From Diospyros lotus (Eukaryota; Streptophyta; Magnoliopsida; Ericales; Ebenaceae), in contig NC_068341.1 in NCBI RefSeq assembly GCF_014633365.1, positions 23,356,339 through 23,420,338 of the forward strand: DNA of 64,000 nt, written 5' to 3'. The notes under the pieces were generated by a model, which saw nothing but the letters and a program-made list of their open reading frames with translations, was not told where the DNA came from and ran no database searches. This document shows, one piece after another, positions 11,742 through 24,315 of the stretch. Position numbers and translations under genes: made by a program. How positions within the stretch are numbered: position 1 is the first letter of the stretch; every line of letters starts with the position of its first letter.

Positions 11742-12123
11742 TTTCTATCATATTTCCTATTATTTTTGTCTCATTTGTTTTAGCATGTAACCTTACAAGA
11801 AATAACATCAATGCATACTTCATGATTCATATCACATAATTGGTAATACTAATCAAGTTATGTTTTAAGGTCATTTATCACAAACACATTTTCTAGCACA
11901 AGTCAACAAATTTTATTCTCCCCCTTAATCAATGCATATATCAAAACACTATAATTCTCCCTTATTTTTAGAAATCGATATAAGTTTTCAACAAAATCAT
12001 TAAAATTATAAACACGGAGAATTTAGGGATAGAAATGTACCACCAAGATTTTAATTAATAAAATATTTCTTACACTTGGTTGGTAAAATAAGGAGTGATC
12101 TTCTTGTTCACTTCCTCTTTCCT

Positions 12124-13030
12124 TCATGCTTGATTCATCCATAAAGATTTTTCTTTGAGATATATTTGGATGACAAGCAACTTGCAAAAGTAACTATCCA
12201 CAAGCCTTTGGTGTCCAAACCACCTTGGGATCACCATTGTTAGCATAGAGCTCTTCTTAGGAACCCTAATTTGTTTAAACCAATGTGGATTATTTCTTTC
12301 AAAGCCTTTGTTTTTAAAATGATACCAATAGCTAGGATATGAAGTAAAGGATTTTTGTTTCCTTTTTATGAAGATTGTTTGCTTCTTATCTTTATGCACA
12401 TTCCTCTTAAAATGAGAGCTTTTAGGTATCAAAACATACTTGGATCCTTGGGGTTTAATATGAGATATATTAGACACCTTAGTTCCCTTAGGAATCCATT
12501 TCAAATTAGGATCACTAGATGATTTCCTTTTAAAGGACAACAAAATGCAATGTGGCCTTTCTTGCAATAATAAAAACATTTAATTTCATGAGAGGTGTGT
12601 AAAGATGAGCTTTTGACATTAACTTTTTGACTATTAAGATTTTGAATGCCTATTCATGATCACAAGACTTTCAAATCTCTTCTTTTAAAATGAATTTCTC
12701 GTTTAATGCACTATTTGAGGATTTCAACTCAAGTTTTTCTAAAACTTTTTCCTTTGAAAAATCTTTATTGGAAGTAATCAAATATTTATTCTTTGATCTT
12801 AAAACTTCTAATTCATTTGACAATAAATCTAATTTCTTTTGAAGAGTTTTGTTCTTTAAACAAAGTTTTTCAAAATTGACATATAATTCACTTAAAACAT
12901 TCAGTAACTCCTCATTTGAAAAAGTATCATGATCATCATTTTTAGCATTCGAAGAACTAGGCTCATGATCATTTTCAATATCATTACTATCATCAAAATC
13001 ATAAGTAAAAGTAGAGGTTACCTCCTCTTT
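12124..13030 (-). pseudogene. SIRE-type gag, C-terminal half
   Basis: The segment 13,030-12,671 encodes an acidic stretch (DDSNDIENDHEPSSS) and a coiled-coil-like region (ELYVNFEKLCLKNKTLQKKL). The segment 12,579-12,124 is a basic linker with LKRKSSSDPNLKWIPKG after a degraded zinc knuckle near 12,560. This is the usual SIRE gag layout. The frame continues without shift from the N-terminal half at 40,298 across the CACTA insertion. Frameshifts separate the two segments. Confidence 0.75.
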
Positions 13031-13640
13031 CACTATAAGAAATTCAGCATTTAGCGATGGATTTTTTAGTGACGGAATTGCGACGAATTGTAAATTTTTT
13101 TTTTTTGTGGATTAGCAACGAAATTTAGCGACGGATTACTTTTTCGTTGCTACTTTTAGGGACGAAAAATTGTTTCCGTTGCTAAATTTTAATAATAAAA
13201 AAATAAAAATTACATTTTTAGATAGAGACGAAATTTATTTTCTGTCGTTAATTTTAGTGACGAAATTTATTTTTGGTCACAAATATTACAGATGGAAAAT
13301 AAATTCCGTTGCTAAAGTTTAAAATAAAAAAATAATTTTAATATTAGTTTAAATAAAAAAATAATAAATAATAAATTAAATTTTGCGACAGATTTAATAT
13401 TTTGTCACTACTTTTTAGCGATGCAAAACTATTTCCGTTGCTAAAAAATTAAATTTTAATTGTAATTTTTTTGCTATTCAAATATAGAGATGGAAAGTTT
13501 TTTTCGTCGCGAATTTTAAAATAAAAAAATAAAAATTTAATATTAGTTTAAATAACAAAAAATAAATAAATAAATTTAGTGATGGATTGTCCAAGTCCGT
13601 CGCTAATATAGCGACAGAACTTTCAATTTGTCACTAAATT
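13031..13640. repeat. CACTA left subterminal repeats
   Basis: Multiple TTAGCGACGG or CCGTTGCTAAA units occur in both orientations, separated by AT-rich spacers. Such subterminal arrays are the binding sites of the accessory transposase protein in En/Spm elements; that role is inferred here. Confidence 0.85.
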
Positions 13641-15607
13641 TAATTTTTTACTTTTTTATTTAATTAATTTATAAATATTTAAATATAAATATTAAATTCT
13701 ATAAGAAATTAAATATGTTAATGTATATTTAAATATATTGATGTATATTTAAACATGAGATGAATATAAAAAAATTAATTTATAAAATTTAAATAAATAT
13801 ATTAAATTTAAAAATCATAATATTACTAAATTCTAAATACATTAATTAATATAGTTCATGTGCATAAAAATAAAAATAAATAATGTCGAGAGGTTATATT
13901 ATATAGAAAAGAGTTTATGAGCTATCTTGTCAGTGCCTTGTTCACTATAATTAGTGCCGTGTTCACTATAATTAGGAGAATTATATAAAAATGAAACAAT
14001 TAAATGTAATTAAGTCATTCATAATAAGTAAATAAAAAATAAAATATATAATAAAATATTTATTTAATATATTTATGTAGCACTTGTTAAAATAAGCAGG
14101 ATAAGTGAGTATGAAGATAAGTTCGAAATAGTTTTCGGACTGAGATATGGAATGGTTTTCTCCCTTAATAGTTATACTATAAAAAAACTATAGGGGTTAA
14201 TTTTTATTTTTGAAGTTTAAGTGTTATATATAAAACATTAATGTTGAACAAGAAAAAAATAACTATATTTTTATATAAATTTAAAAATTCTAATCGATCT
14301 CTCTATCTTTTTTGACAGTATTTGTTAATCACTAACTATTATTTGTCAACAATCAACTATCGATCACTTGTCGTCATCACCATTATCATTTTCCTCGTAC
14401 CATTAGTTGGTGTCGCAACAAATTACCTCATGTTATTAAATATTATCTCTTCATTGTTTTGTTGATCATCGTTTGACCTCTTTGTTTGTATGATAGTATA
14501 TCGTTAGTTTTAAAAATTTATTATTTTTTTAATTTTTAATTTTATTTTTGTTGTTTACTACTTTATTGAATCAAATTAATTAAAATTCGATATAACCTCT
14601 TTGTTTGTATGACAGTATATCGTTAGTTTTTAAAATTTATTATTTTTAATTTCTAATTTTATTTTTGGTTTTTACTACTTTATTGAATCAAATTAATTAA
14701 AATTCGGTATAATCGAATTAATTGAATCAAATTAATAAAAATTATCATTTTTTTTAAATTAGCTTCTATTCAATTAATGTTTTTAAGAAATATTAGTTTT
14801 TTGTTTTCGATTATATTTTTTAGTTAAAAATAATCGAATCGGTTGGATTTTAAGACAATTAATGATGTTTTTATGGTAATAAAATAACGTTGTTTTTGGC
14901 CTATTACACAATTTTTCAGCTTGTTCGATATTTTAGCTTATTTGGTTTATCAGTTAATTCAGTTTTAATTAATTTTTTCATGTGTTTGTTCGGTTTATTT
15001 AATCGGTTCAGTTTATGTAGTTTATATATAGTTTTTTCTATTGTCGGTTAATTTAGTTTATTGGGTTTAATCGCTCAGGTCAATTTAGTTTAATTTCTCA
15101 GTTCAATTTGTTGATTTTTTATTAGTTTGATAATTAAACCGAACGTTTACGTACCCCTAACAACGAGGGAAACTCTTTAGATATGAAAGAGAAAATAATC
15201 AAAATTTTCTTCTTTTAAAAATTAAAAATTACTCAACATTCAAAATATATAAAAAAATACTGTTACAACATTTTTGAATTTTTTTTATCTTTTACAATTT
15301 TTTTATTAAAGTAGTATTTATAACATATCAAATTAATTTATTATAATTATTAGATTTATAATATAACTATATTTTTAAATTAATATTAATTTAAAATGCA
15401 ATGATTTAAATTATTTTATTATGATATTTTAAATGATTATAATAAATTATTAATAAAATTATTTAATAATTATCATAATTTTAATAATTTTATTCATTAT
15501 TATAATTTTACATTAATATCAATTTTATTAATTAAATTATGATAATAATTATTTTAATAATTTTAATATTACATAAATTTATATAAAATTTATTAATAAA
15601 TAAAACT
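13641..15607. other. AT-rich CACTA interior, no gene seen
   Basis: Very AT-rich DNA. A segment at about 14,480-14,720 contains an imperfect direct duplication (TGTATGATAGTATATCGTTAG / TGTATGACAGTATATCG). Around 14,700-15,150 there are repeated TCGGTT/AACCGA-like words, suggesting remnants of a small element. Nothing coding is supported. Confidence 0.5.
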
Positions 15608-16060
15608 TATCAGTTAAAGAGGCGGGGAACCTCCTCCCCGTAAAACCTTGCTGCCCCTCCTCTCTCTCTTCTCCCTTCTTTACGTCGCCCTCTCTGCGTA
15701 CCCCTTGTCCTTCTCTTTGGTTCGATCTCTCGCACTCGCCCTCGCTTTCACCTCTCACGGTTGGCCCTCACCCTCGCCCTCGCTCACTGGCTCGCCCTCA
15801 CCCGTTTTGTTGCCTCTTGCGGCTCGCCCTCTCCCTCGCCCTCGCTTACTGGCTCTCCCTCGCCCTCGCTCACTGGCTCGCCCTCACCCTCACCTCTCGC
15901 TCTTGCTCGCTGCCTCACCCCTAGCCCTTGCCTCTCGCTCTCACTCGCTGCCTCACCCCTCGCTGTCAATATAGCCCCTCGCTCACTGCCTCCTCTGGCT
16001 TGCCCGCTCTCTCGCTTGATCGCTCGCACTTGGTTCGTAGTTGGAGAGGTTGGTTTGTTG
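15608..16060 (+). repeat. C-rich minisatellite island
   Basis: An abrupt GC-rich, strand-biased block (CT-rich on plus) lies in AT-rich surroundings. About 15,760-15,960 is a degenerate minisatellite of CTCGCTCACTGGCTCGCCCT-like units. The start resembles a plant 5' leader (CCCCTCCTCTCTCTCTTCTC). Long reading frames across it in several phases are a consequence of the simple composition. Confidence 0.6.
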
Positions 16061-18137
16061 TTTCGCTTCCAACTTATAGTTATTTTATTTTCTATATTTT
16101 TACTATAAAAATGGTAGTGTGATTTTAAGATGGCGAATGAGCATTTTGAAATGGTGAAATCTAAACTGGACGGAATGTGGTTCTTGCTGGAATTTATAAA
16201 TTCAATAATATATGATTGCTGGAATTTATATATGATTTTATTTTCTATATTATTGAATTTATATATGATTGCTGCAATTTATTATTGAATTCAATAATGC
16301 ATGTATGTTTGTTCAACAATACAATTTTGCATCATTATCAAGTTGAATTGTGTCATGTTATTATAGATAGCTAGCTAATTTCAAGAGCTTCGCGCTTGTT
16401 TTGATCAATCAATTCTAAGTTGCTCATTTGTTTTGAAAAGCATAAATTGGAGTCATCTTTATATTGCTGGAATTTATATTGTTGACATTTTTAGTTTCAC
16501 GCCTAAATGTTAGGGATTCATTGTCAGCTTTTGAAAAGCATATGTTGGAGTCATCTTGCTCAATTTTATCCATACTCAAATTCAATAATATTAAAATAAA
16601 AATAAACTAGTATTAAGTTGGAGTCTTCCCTTTTCAGTGAACAGGCAGAAGTTGATCTTTTCCTCCAATGGTATTAACATTGTGATCCATTTCCTTTTAG
16701 TTAAAATGGATCAAAGGATATCTGAAATATCCACCTTTTGCTGATATTGAAGTCTTTATTGTTATAATGGAATGGAAAAGCATGTGCACACCTACTCATG
16801 TAAATGTGGATTTTAGATCCTGAAGTTGTACATCCACAAAGGAAATACCTGGTATTTTCAGTTGATTGAAGTATTTGTGCTTGCAAATTCTCATCGAAAT
16901 TGAGTGAAATAGAATGGGCAATATGATTGATCCTTCTTCAATTGCTTATGAGCAGTGAGCAGTTTGCCAGACTTCTCTATTTTTTGCTTTCGTTTTCAAT
17001 TTTTTGTTTATGTTAAAAAGCTAAAAACTTAACTTATTACAAGACACTAAGTACAAGGTTGCCCCTGCACAACCATCATCACTCAACCAATCCAAATGAA
17101 TAGTACCAAAACGGAAAATGAAGGGAAATAGAATATAGCTCATGCTATGTGAAATTTGAGTATGGAATAACATGGGTTATACTTTCAAAATTAATTCCCA
17201 ACATTTTATATCCTTTCTATGGATACTTGCAATATATACTTAAATATTGTGATAACCAAAGTTAAAAAGTTACATATTCCATGAAAGCATATAAAATTTT
17301 GTTTACCATCCTGGATTCGCCTACTTGATCAAGTTAGAGCATGCATATAGGGTTGTAAAAGAGTTGAGTAACTCGGCACACAACTCAGTTAGAGCTTGTT
17401 TGGTTCTCGTATATCGAATTTATTTATTTTATAGGATGATTATGAAGTGTATGATGCATTGAGAATTGATGATGTTGCATTGAGAATTGATGATGTTGCA
17501 TATATTGAAGTGTTATATTTTTGTGTTTTTTTTTTTTCTTACATGGGGTGTAGTCCATTTATAGGGGAGACTTTGTCGAATTTTCTCCAAAAATTATATT
17601 AAATAAAAAATATAATTAATTAAATATTTTTTAGCTATTTAATTAAATTTGTTGGAACTTAGCCTTAGATTCTCGTTCGGTGACTTCCTCGATGGAGCGA
17701 GGAGATCACTGAATTATCCAGTTCGACAGTCTAGATATTTGGTGTCGTGTTGTATGTCCAGCGAATACGCATTAATTTACTCATGCATGGTACGCAAATT
17801 CAGTAGCATTTCACGTTGTTCTCCGGTTGCATATAGGAATATGTTTTGATTCATGCAATTGACTCAAATTGAGTTTAACTTGTTTGAATCAGCACATAAT
17901 CCTTATCGTGTATCTGAAGAACTATGCTGAGATGCTGCCAAAATTTTGTACCGTGAGTAAATGCGTCCGCTAGTGGTCATATCACGACTCATTTCAGATT
18001 GGGATAGATCCTAACCTTCAAATTTTAAGGAGTTATAAGGAGTGGTTCAGTGGAAGAATATTAAAACAACTCAAATAAAAAAAATATTGTAATTATAATT
18101 TAGTAATTTTTTGTTATTTAATTACCATAGGGAAAAA
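16061..18137. other. CACTA interior upstream of TNP2, no clear gene
   Basis: Mixed-composition DNA. A short frame starting ATGGCGAATGAGCATTTTG at 16,131 (54 codons) directly follows the C-rich island and could be a captured first exon, unproven. A 24-bp duplication lies at about 17,455-17,503 (GCATTGAGAATTGATGATGTT). The last part should hold the TNP2 promoter and leader, but no clear TATA or intron could be assigned. Confidence 0.4.
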
Positions 18138-19222
18138 ATGAGATCAGATCGTTAGTGGATGTATATCAAGCGTAAGGAGGATGGTTATGTTTCTACGGAA
18201 TTTATCAAGGGTGTTAAGAAGTTTGTTAATTTTGCTAAGAGTCAACCAGAGGGGATGGATGGGAATAAGATTAAATGTCCCTGTAATCAACGAAAGTGTA
18301 GGAACACGGCTTTTCGTGACCAGGAAATCGTGACAAGTCACTTGCTCACCAAACGTTTCGTACCGGGGTATTACGAGTGGACACTTCATGGGGAAGTTAT
18401 CGCTACGGTAGATTCGGTCAATATGTTGTACTCAGCATCAACGCTTGAAGCAGAGCCAAGCAACTTATTTGAGACTATGGTAATGGATGCTGCCAGGGCC
18501 TGATTTCAATCCGAATATGGAGGAGGAACCTCCGAATCCAAAAGCTCAAGCATTCTATGACATGCTCAGTGCTGCAAAAAATGAGTTATATCCTGGTTGT
18601 TGAAAGCATACGCAGTTGTCGTTTGTTACTAGATTACTTAGCTTTAAGTCAGAGCACCATCTAGCTGAGAGGGGATTTGATCAACTTTGTGAATTACTTA
18701 AGGAGGTTCTTCCTGAACCTAATACGGTGATTGATAATTTTTACAGCACTAAAAAACTAGTTCGAGGGTTGGCCCTTCCTATTGAGAAAATTGATTGTTG
18801 TAGAAACAACTGTATGATTTTTTGGGGTGATGACAGTGATTTAACAGTCTGCAAGTTTTGTCATGAGAATCGGTACAAGCAAGTTGATCAAGCTGACAGT
18901 AGCAAACGACAAAAAACTTGTGTTCCTCATAAGAAGATGCATTATTTTCATTTAACTCCTCGACTTCTGAGATTGTATGCATCCAATTCAACAGCAGCAG
19001 AAATGAGGTGGCACGCAGATCATGTGGTCAAAGATGGCGTCATGCATTATCCGTTTGATTCCCCTGCGTGGATTCATTTTAACGAGACTCATATGGAATT
19101 TGCTGCCGAGAAAAGGAATGTCAGACTTGGTCTTTGTACTGATGGGTTTCAGCCATTTGGTCAATCTGGGAAGCATATTCTTGTTGGGCTGTCATTGTCA
19201 CGGTGTATAATTTACCACCCTA
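18138..19222 (+). pseudogene. TNP2-type CACTA transposase, N-terminal part
   Basis: The likely start ATG is at 18,138, with an in-frame TAG at 18,153. Residues encoded from 18,159 form a transposase-associated zinc domain (WMYIKR, then KIKCPCNQRKCRN and FVPGYYEWTLHGE). Downstream, 18,616-19,222 encodes the start of the TNP2 (Transposase_21) domain: LAERGFDQLCELLKEVLP, two cysteine pairs (CCRNNC and CKFC), HADH and FQPFGQSGK. A one-base insertion near 18,494 shifts the frame at the AAGPDFNP position and a TGA stop lies at 18,601. The Tekay element then splits the gene; the protein continues at 35,070. In the intact family TNP2 cuts and rejoins CACTA ends. Confidence 0.88.
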
Positions 19223-19725
19223 TGTAACGACCCATTAGAGGGACCTAGTATTTATTCAAGAATGATTTAATTAATTGTTGAAGTATTTGATTAAGCGATT
19301 TTGCCAATTAATTATTTAATGTGGCAATTTAGAGATTTTGAAGGAAAAGAATAGTATTTATGTCTTTTTAATTTTGGAGTTTAAAAGAATTTGCCAAGGT
19401 GACAATTTAGATTTTTAATTGAGAGAATAGTATATAAATAGCATTTAAAGAGAATTTAATTCTAGTTATTTATTTTGGAAATTAAATGCAAGGGCATGAA
19501 TGTGATTTTGGAGTTTTATTATTATTTGAGAGTTTTAATAATAATTTTTGTATTATTATTAATTAAGTGGGACTATGTATTTAAAGAAGAATGAGAATCC
19601 ATGTATGAGATGGATTTGGATTAAGAGTCTCCTAGTCCCAATAGGAGAAGGTTTTGAGAGTCTCCAAGTTCAATTGGGAAAGGGATTCCAAGTTATAAAA
19701 GGAAAGAGATCTAGGACTTTATGTC

Positions 19726-19734
19726 TATATATAG
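19726..19734 (+). promoter_or_regulatory. TATA box of Tekay-type LTR
   Basis: TATATATAG lies within GTCTATATATAGAGCCCA and is identical in the 3' LTR at 33,180-33,188. The tandem repeats lie about 280 bp and more downstream, hence probably in the transcribed part. Confidence 0.65.
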
Positions 19735-20010
19735 AGCCCATTAGCTTAGCTTTTTTTCACGCCGTGTGAAGAAAGGCCAAGAGATAACAGAGGCTTGCTA
19801 GAGTCTTCAGGATCGCTCCAGGGTTCGATCAAAGAGTTCTATCAGGCAAGTATTCTTCCTATAATCCCTTCCATTACAGGTTCATATCAGTTTTGATTTC
19901 AGATTATTCCAGTTCTTCGTTGTAGTTTTCAGATTTATATCAGTAAGCAGAGATGTATATATATATATATGCGTATAACAGTGAAGTTATGAGTAAGTTC
20001 TATTACTCCT

Positions 20011-20274
20011 TATCCATTTTGGATTACAAGTTTTATTAATCCTTATCCATTTTGGATTACAAGTTTCATTAATCCTTATCCATTTTGGATTGCAAGTTTT
20101 ATTAATCCTCATCCATTTTGGATTGCAAGTTCCATTAATCCTCATCCATTTTGGATTGCAAGTTCCATTAATCCTCATCCATTTTGGATTGCAAGTTCCA
20201 TTAATCCTCATCCATTTTGGATTGCAAGTTCCATTAATCCTTATCCATTTTGGATTGCAAGTTCTATTACTCTA
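20011..20274 (+). repeat. 33-bp tandem repeat, 8 copies (5' LTR)
   Basis: Eight 33-bp units with core CCATTTTGGATTGCAAGTT. The period is a multiple of three, giving 11-residue repetitive reading frames on both strands that are not genes. The 3' LTR also has eight units (33,467-33,730). Confidence 0.93.
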
Positions 20275-20284
20275 AGTTCTAATA

Positions 20285-20640
20285 TCCCGATACCTTGTAT
20301 CGTATCCGGATGTATCTAAAGTTCTTCGAGTATGATATCCAGATGGTTTGTTTATACATTCGGAAAGGTCAAGATAATATCCGGATGTCTCGCCTGATAT
20401 CTGGATGCCTCCCTCAAAAGTTAAAATTTTCATTCGAATAGTCCCCAGTTATATCCGAATGCATCAGTGAGATATCTGGATGACCAGAATCATATCCGGA
20501 TGTCCTAGTTCATATTTGAATACTTCCCAGCATATCCGAATAGCTTCTGCTTTGAATGTCAGTGTATCCGGATGAGCCTTCTTCATATCCGAATGTCTTT
20601 CATCATATCCGGATATCCTTCCTAATATCCCGATGAATTT
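20285..20640. repeat. ATATCCGGATG degenerate repeats
   Basis: About twenty variants of ATATCCGGATG or ATATCCGAATG lie at irregular 15-30 bp spacing. The core ATCCGGAT is a perfect palindrome. The homologous block in the 3' LTR is about 33,735-34,075. Confidence 0.85.
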
Positions 20641-21653
20641 TTCAGAAATCCAATTTAGCTTCCAGTGAGTCCTAATTCAAGTTTAATTCAATTAATGTAT
20701 TCAATACCTTCCAACATTGAATTCATAAGCCAGAACATGACAAGTTAATCATACCCATACCCTAAATCATAGTTCATTGAATCTTTGTATTCTAATATAT
20801 AGATGAAGATCATATCATGTTCAGCATTATTATAACATGATCAGCATTATTTTGTGAGATTATGTGCATACATTTTGGTATGAGCATTGAGCATGACTTT
20901 ATATGGAACACTACATATTGTGTGCTAGCATTTATGTGAGCATTGCATTGCATTATGCGCGCCAGGCGGCTTGTCCGCGGGGATCCCATCAGTTTCAGTT
21001 TCATCTCAGTTTATGAGTTGCTCGCCTGGTGGCAACCAGGGGGCTAGGGGCTTTGCCCATAGTATGTGCTTACATTTTTTATGTATGTAGGTTTCAGTCA
21101 GACATGTATGTATTATCAGATTATGTGGGCCTATAAGTCAAAGTTGCATACCTGCATTTAGTTTACAGTTTATGTGCATTACATTTTTATGAATGCAATC
21201 AGACAGTGATTATCCAGTACAAGTTCAGTCAGCTATTTATCAGTATCGATATTCTTCGATTCAGCTTCAGTATTCTTTCCAGCTTATTACTTGCTGAGCT
21301 TTTGTAGCTCACCTTGTACTCTTCACCCCTCCAGGTTATAGCAGGGGAGTATCAGATATGGGGCCTAACAGCAGTGTTTAGTAGTGTGTGTACGTAGAGC
21401 CGCTCAAGATAAAAGATGTCTAGGAGTCTATTGAGTTTCATAGTGTTTTCTCAATTTAGATCTATTTTATATTTTAGTTGAGGGATTGTCTCTTAGACAG
21501 AGTTTGTGCTTTTCAGTCTATATTGACTCAGAGTTTTTATTCAAGTTGATTGAGATGTTCAGTCATGGTATCAGATTTCAAATTATCAGTTAGTTTATCT
21601 TATTTTTCCCGTAGCACCTCTTCTCGGGCAGTTCTAGGAGAAGGGGTGTTACA

Positions 21654-21672
21654 GTATTGGTATCAGAGCGGT
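21654..21672 (+). other. Tekay-type primer-binding site
   Basis: TTGGTATCAGAGCGGTG starts a few bases after the 5' LTR end. It is complementary to the 3' end of plant initiator methionine tRNA, as usual for this lineage. Confidence 0.92.
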
Positions 21673-24315
21673 GTTTTGAGGAGTCTCCCGTACACACATA
21701 GGATGTTGGGTAGAGTTAGGACTTGTGTCCGTCAGTTAGACATGTTGCCCCAATTAGCAGTATTCTAACCCTAAGTGGTGATGTAGGAAGATAAGTAATA
21801 GATATGGATGACCCCGTACTTGCAGTCAGGTTGCTCCTATGCAAGACGAAGTTCCAGTGTCCACACCAAGCTCACCAGGAGAGTCTAGTTGTGACCTACA
21901 GTAAGGGAATTGCCGAGATGCGAATCATGTTAGCAGGATTGATGAAGGTACCTTAGTTACTAATCAGGTATGAGAATCACAAGTTCCCTAAGAAGTAAGA
22001 GGTAGTAGAGGCGATAGGCTAGTTGCTCCAACAGTTCCAGTTGTGGAGACAGTATAGGGAATCAGCTATTAAAGGTTTTCATGGCCTTCTGATCATCAGC
22101 ATTCCATGGAGGCACAGATGCAGCAACAGTTGAGAATTAGATGCTATCAACTGTATAGACAATCGTCGAGTGCGACTTAGCACATTTTTGTGCAAAGGTG
22201 ATGCTGAGAAATGGTGGAAGACTGTCCACCAGAGTTTGGTAATCAAGAACCCACATGGGTCGAGTTCTAGCAAGTATTCAACGACGCTTATTGCCCAGCG
22301 TGGGTCAAGGACCAAAAAGTTTTTGAGTTGGAATAAGGTACTAAGACAATGGCCCAATATGAGGTAGAGCTTATGGTCTTGACTAGATAGGGCTCAGAGT
22401 TGATATCCACTAAAGCTAAGAAGGCTGCCAAGTTCTAGAGAGGATTGCATGTTGATATTTGCCACGTTTTTGGAGGAGCTCAGAGTGTGGATTATGCCAC
22501 GGTAGTTCAACAAGCATATGCTATCAAGAGAAATGTTTGAGAATTGCGAGATCGAGGTACATGATAAGAAGTCATTTGGAGACTTAGAAATTCTTGATGT
22601 TAAGAATTTTGATTTGATCCTTGGCATGGATTGATTTTCATGGAATTATGCAAGAGTTGACCATTGACAAAAGATTATTAACTTTGATTTACCTCGACAG
22701 CTAGTTCAGATATATAGAGGAGTCAAGCCTATGGCTACGATTCCTATGATTTCAAAGATGAAAGTAGAAAAGCTAATGCGTGATGGATGTAAAGTTTACC
22801 TAGTTTTTGTTACCTCAGATAAGGGAAGTAAGAAGAAGTTGTTTGAGGTGCCAGTAGTACGAGATGTCCTAGATGTTTCCCTTAATGAGCTACTAGGATT
22901 ACCTCCCTATAAAGGAGCAGAGTTTACTATTGAGTTATTGCTTGGTACACAGCCTATCTCTAAGGTTCCATATCGGATGGCACCTAATGAGTTAAAGGAG
23001 TTGAAAGCCCATTTAGAAGAATTAATAGAGAAGGGTTTCATCCGAGCCAATTCATCCCCGTGGGGCGCACCAATATTGTTTTTGAGGAAGAAAGATGGAT
23101 CTTTAAGGTTGTGCATAGATTATTGCCAGTTGAATCAGGTGACAGTGAAGAATAAGTATCATTTACCTCTAGTGGATGACTTTTGTATTAGACTAGTTGC
23201 GAAAAGCTAAGGTATTCTCGAAGATAGATTTAAGATTAGGATATCATCAGGGTGAGTCAGAGATGATAATATTCAGAAGACCGCATTCAGGACTCGCTAT
23301 GGACATTATGAGGTTGTGGTGATGCCGTTTGAGTTCACGAATGCTCCAGCTGTTTTCATGGATTTAATGAATCGAGTTCTACTTGAGTACCTAGATTGCT
23401 TCATTATTGTCTTCATAGATGATATTTCAGTTACTCACCCAATGTAGAGGAGCATACAGAGCATCTTGCTTTGGAACTATAGAGGCTCGGAGAAGAGCAA
23501 CTGTACGCCAAGTTTAGCAAGTGTGAGTTTTGGCTCACTTAGATTGGATTTCTAGGTCACGTGGTGTTTGGAGACGGTATTTCAGGAGATCCAGACAAGA
23601 CTAAAGTAGTTATGGATTAGCCGAGGCAGACGACAATGATAGAGATACGTAGTTTTCTAAGTCTTGCAGGCTATTATAGGCGATTCATCGAGGGATTTTC
23701 TCGTTTATGTTCCCCTATGACTAGCTAACAAGAAAATGAGAGAAGTTGGAATCGAATGACGCATGTGAACGTACTTTCCAAGAATTAAAGAAGTTGACCA
23801 CCGTACCAGTCTTAGCTATACCAAGAAGTGGAGAGAAATATTCCATTTACAGTAATGCTTCCCATTCAGGTTTGGGTTGCGTATCGATGCAATAAGGTTG
23901 AGTTAATGCTTATGCTTCCAGATAATTGAAGAAACACGAGGTGAACTACCCTACTCATGATTTAGAGTTGGCAGCAGTAATATTTTCATTGAAGATATGA
24001 CAACACTACTTATATGGTGAGAAGATTGAGATTTATACAGACCATAAGAGTTTACATTATCTTCTATCCCTGAAAGAATTGAACATGAGGTAAAGACGTT
24101 GGGTCGAGTTATTTAAGGACTTCGACTATGAGATTCTATACCATCCAGAAAAAGCTAACGTAGTAGTTGATGCTTTGAGTCGGCGAGGAGCTTTTATGGT
24201 TATGATGATGGTTTAAGAATGGAAGTTATTGGACAAATTAAGTGCTTTATCTATTTCAGCCCCAGAAGATAGATCAGTTTGTGAGTTATGCTTACATGAG
24301 AATACAACCCGTTCA
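21673..24315 (+). pseudogene. Tekay-type gag-protease-RT-RNase H, degraded
   Basis: Recognisable in order: a gag core near 22,195-22,240 (GDAEKWWKTV); a protease end near 22,560-22,635 (GDLEILD, then LILGMD); reverse transcriptase at 22,890-23,440 ([24 protein letters not shown], then FIDDISV for the catalytic YxDD-like motif); RNase H at about 23,750-24,185 ([31 protein letters not shown]). Gag is shortened and the zinc knuckle was not found. Several frameshifts occur between about 22,080 and 23,750. In the RNase H part one frame stays open except for TAA/TGA stops at 23,893, 23,899, 23,923, 23,998 and 24,091, each explained by one C-to-T or G-to-A change. Confidence 0.88.

Larger units (their letters stand above)
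19223..21653 (+). repeat. Tekay-type 5' LTR
   Basis: A 2,431-bp LTR. It contains a TATA box, eight 33-bp repeats, a block of ATATCCGGATG-like repeats, and the GAGCT-loop-AGCTC hairpin at 21,296-21,310, about 345 bp from the LTR end. Confidence 0.95.

Noticed and set aside
15648..16122. Repetitive LALARSPSP-like frames
   Set aside because: The minisatellite gives open frames in several phases on both strands; no domain or splice structure supports a gene.
20011..20274. Regular repeats as a possible CRISPR-like array
   Set aside because: Units are directly adjacent without spacers, and lie at the same place in both LTRs of a plant retrotransposon.
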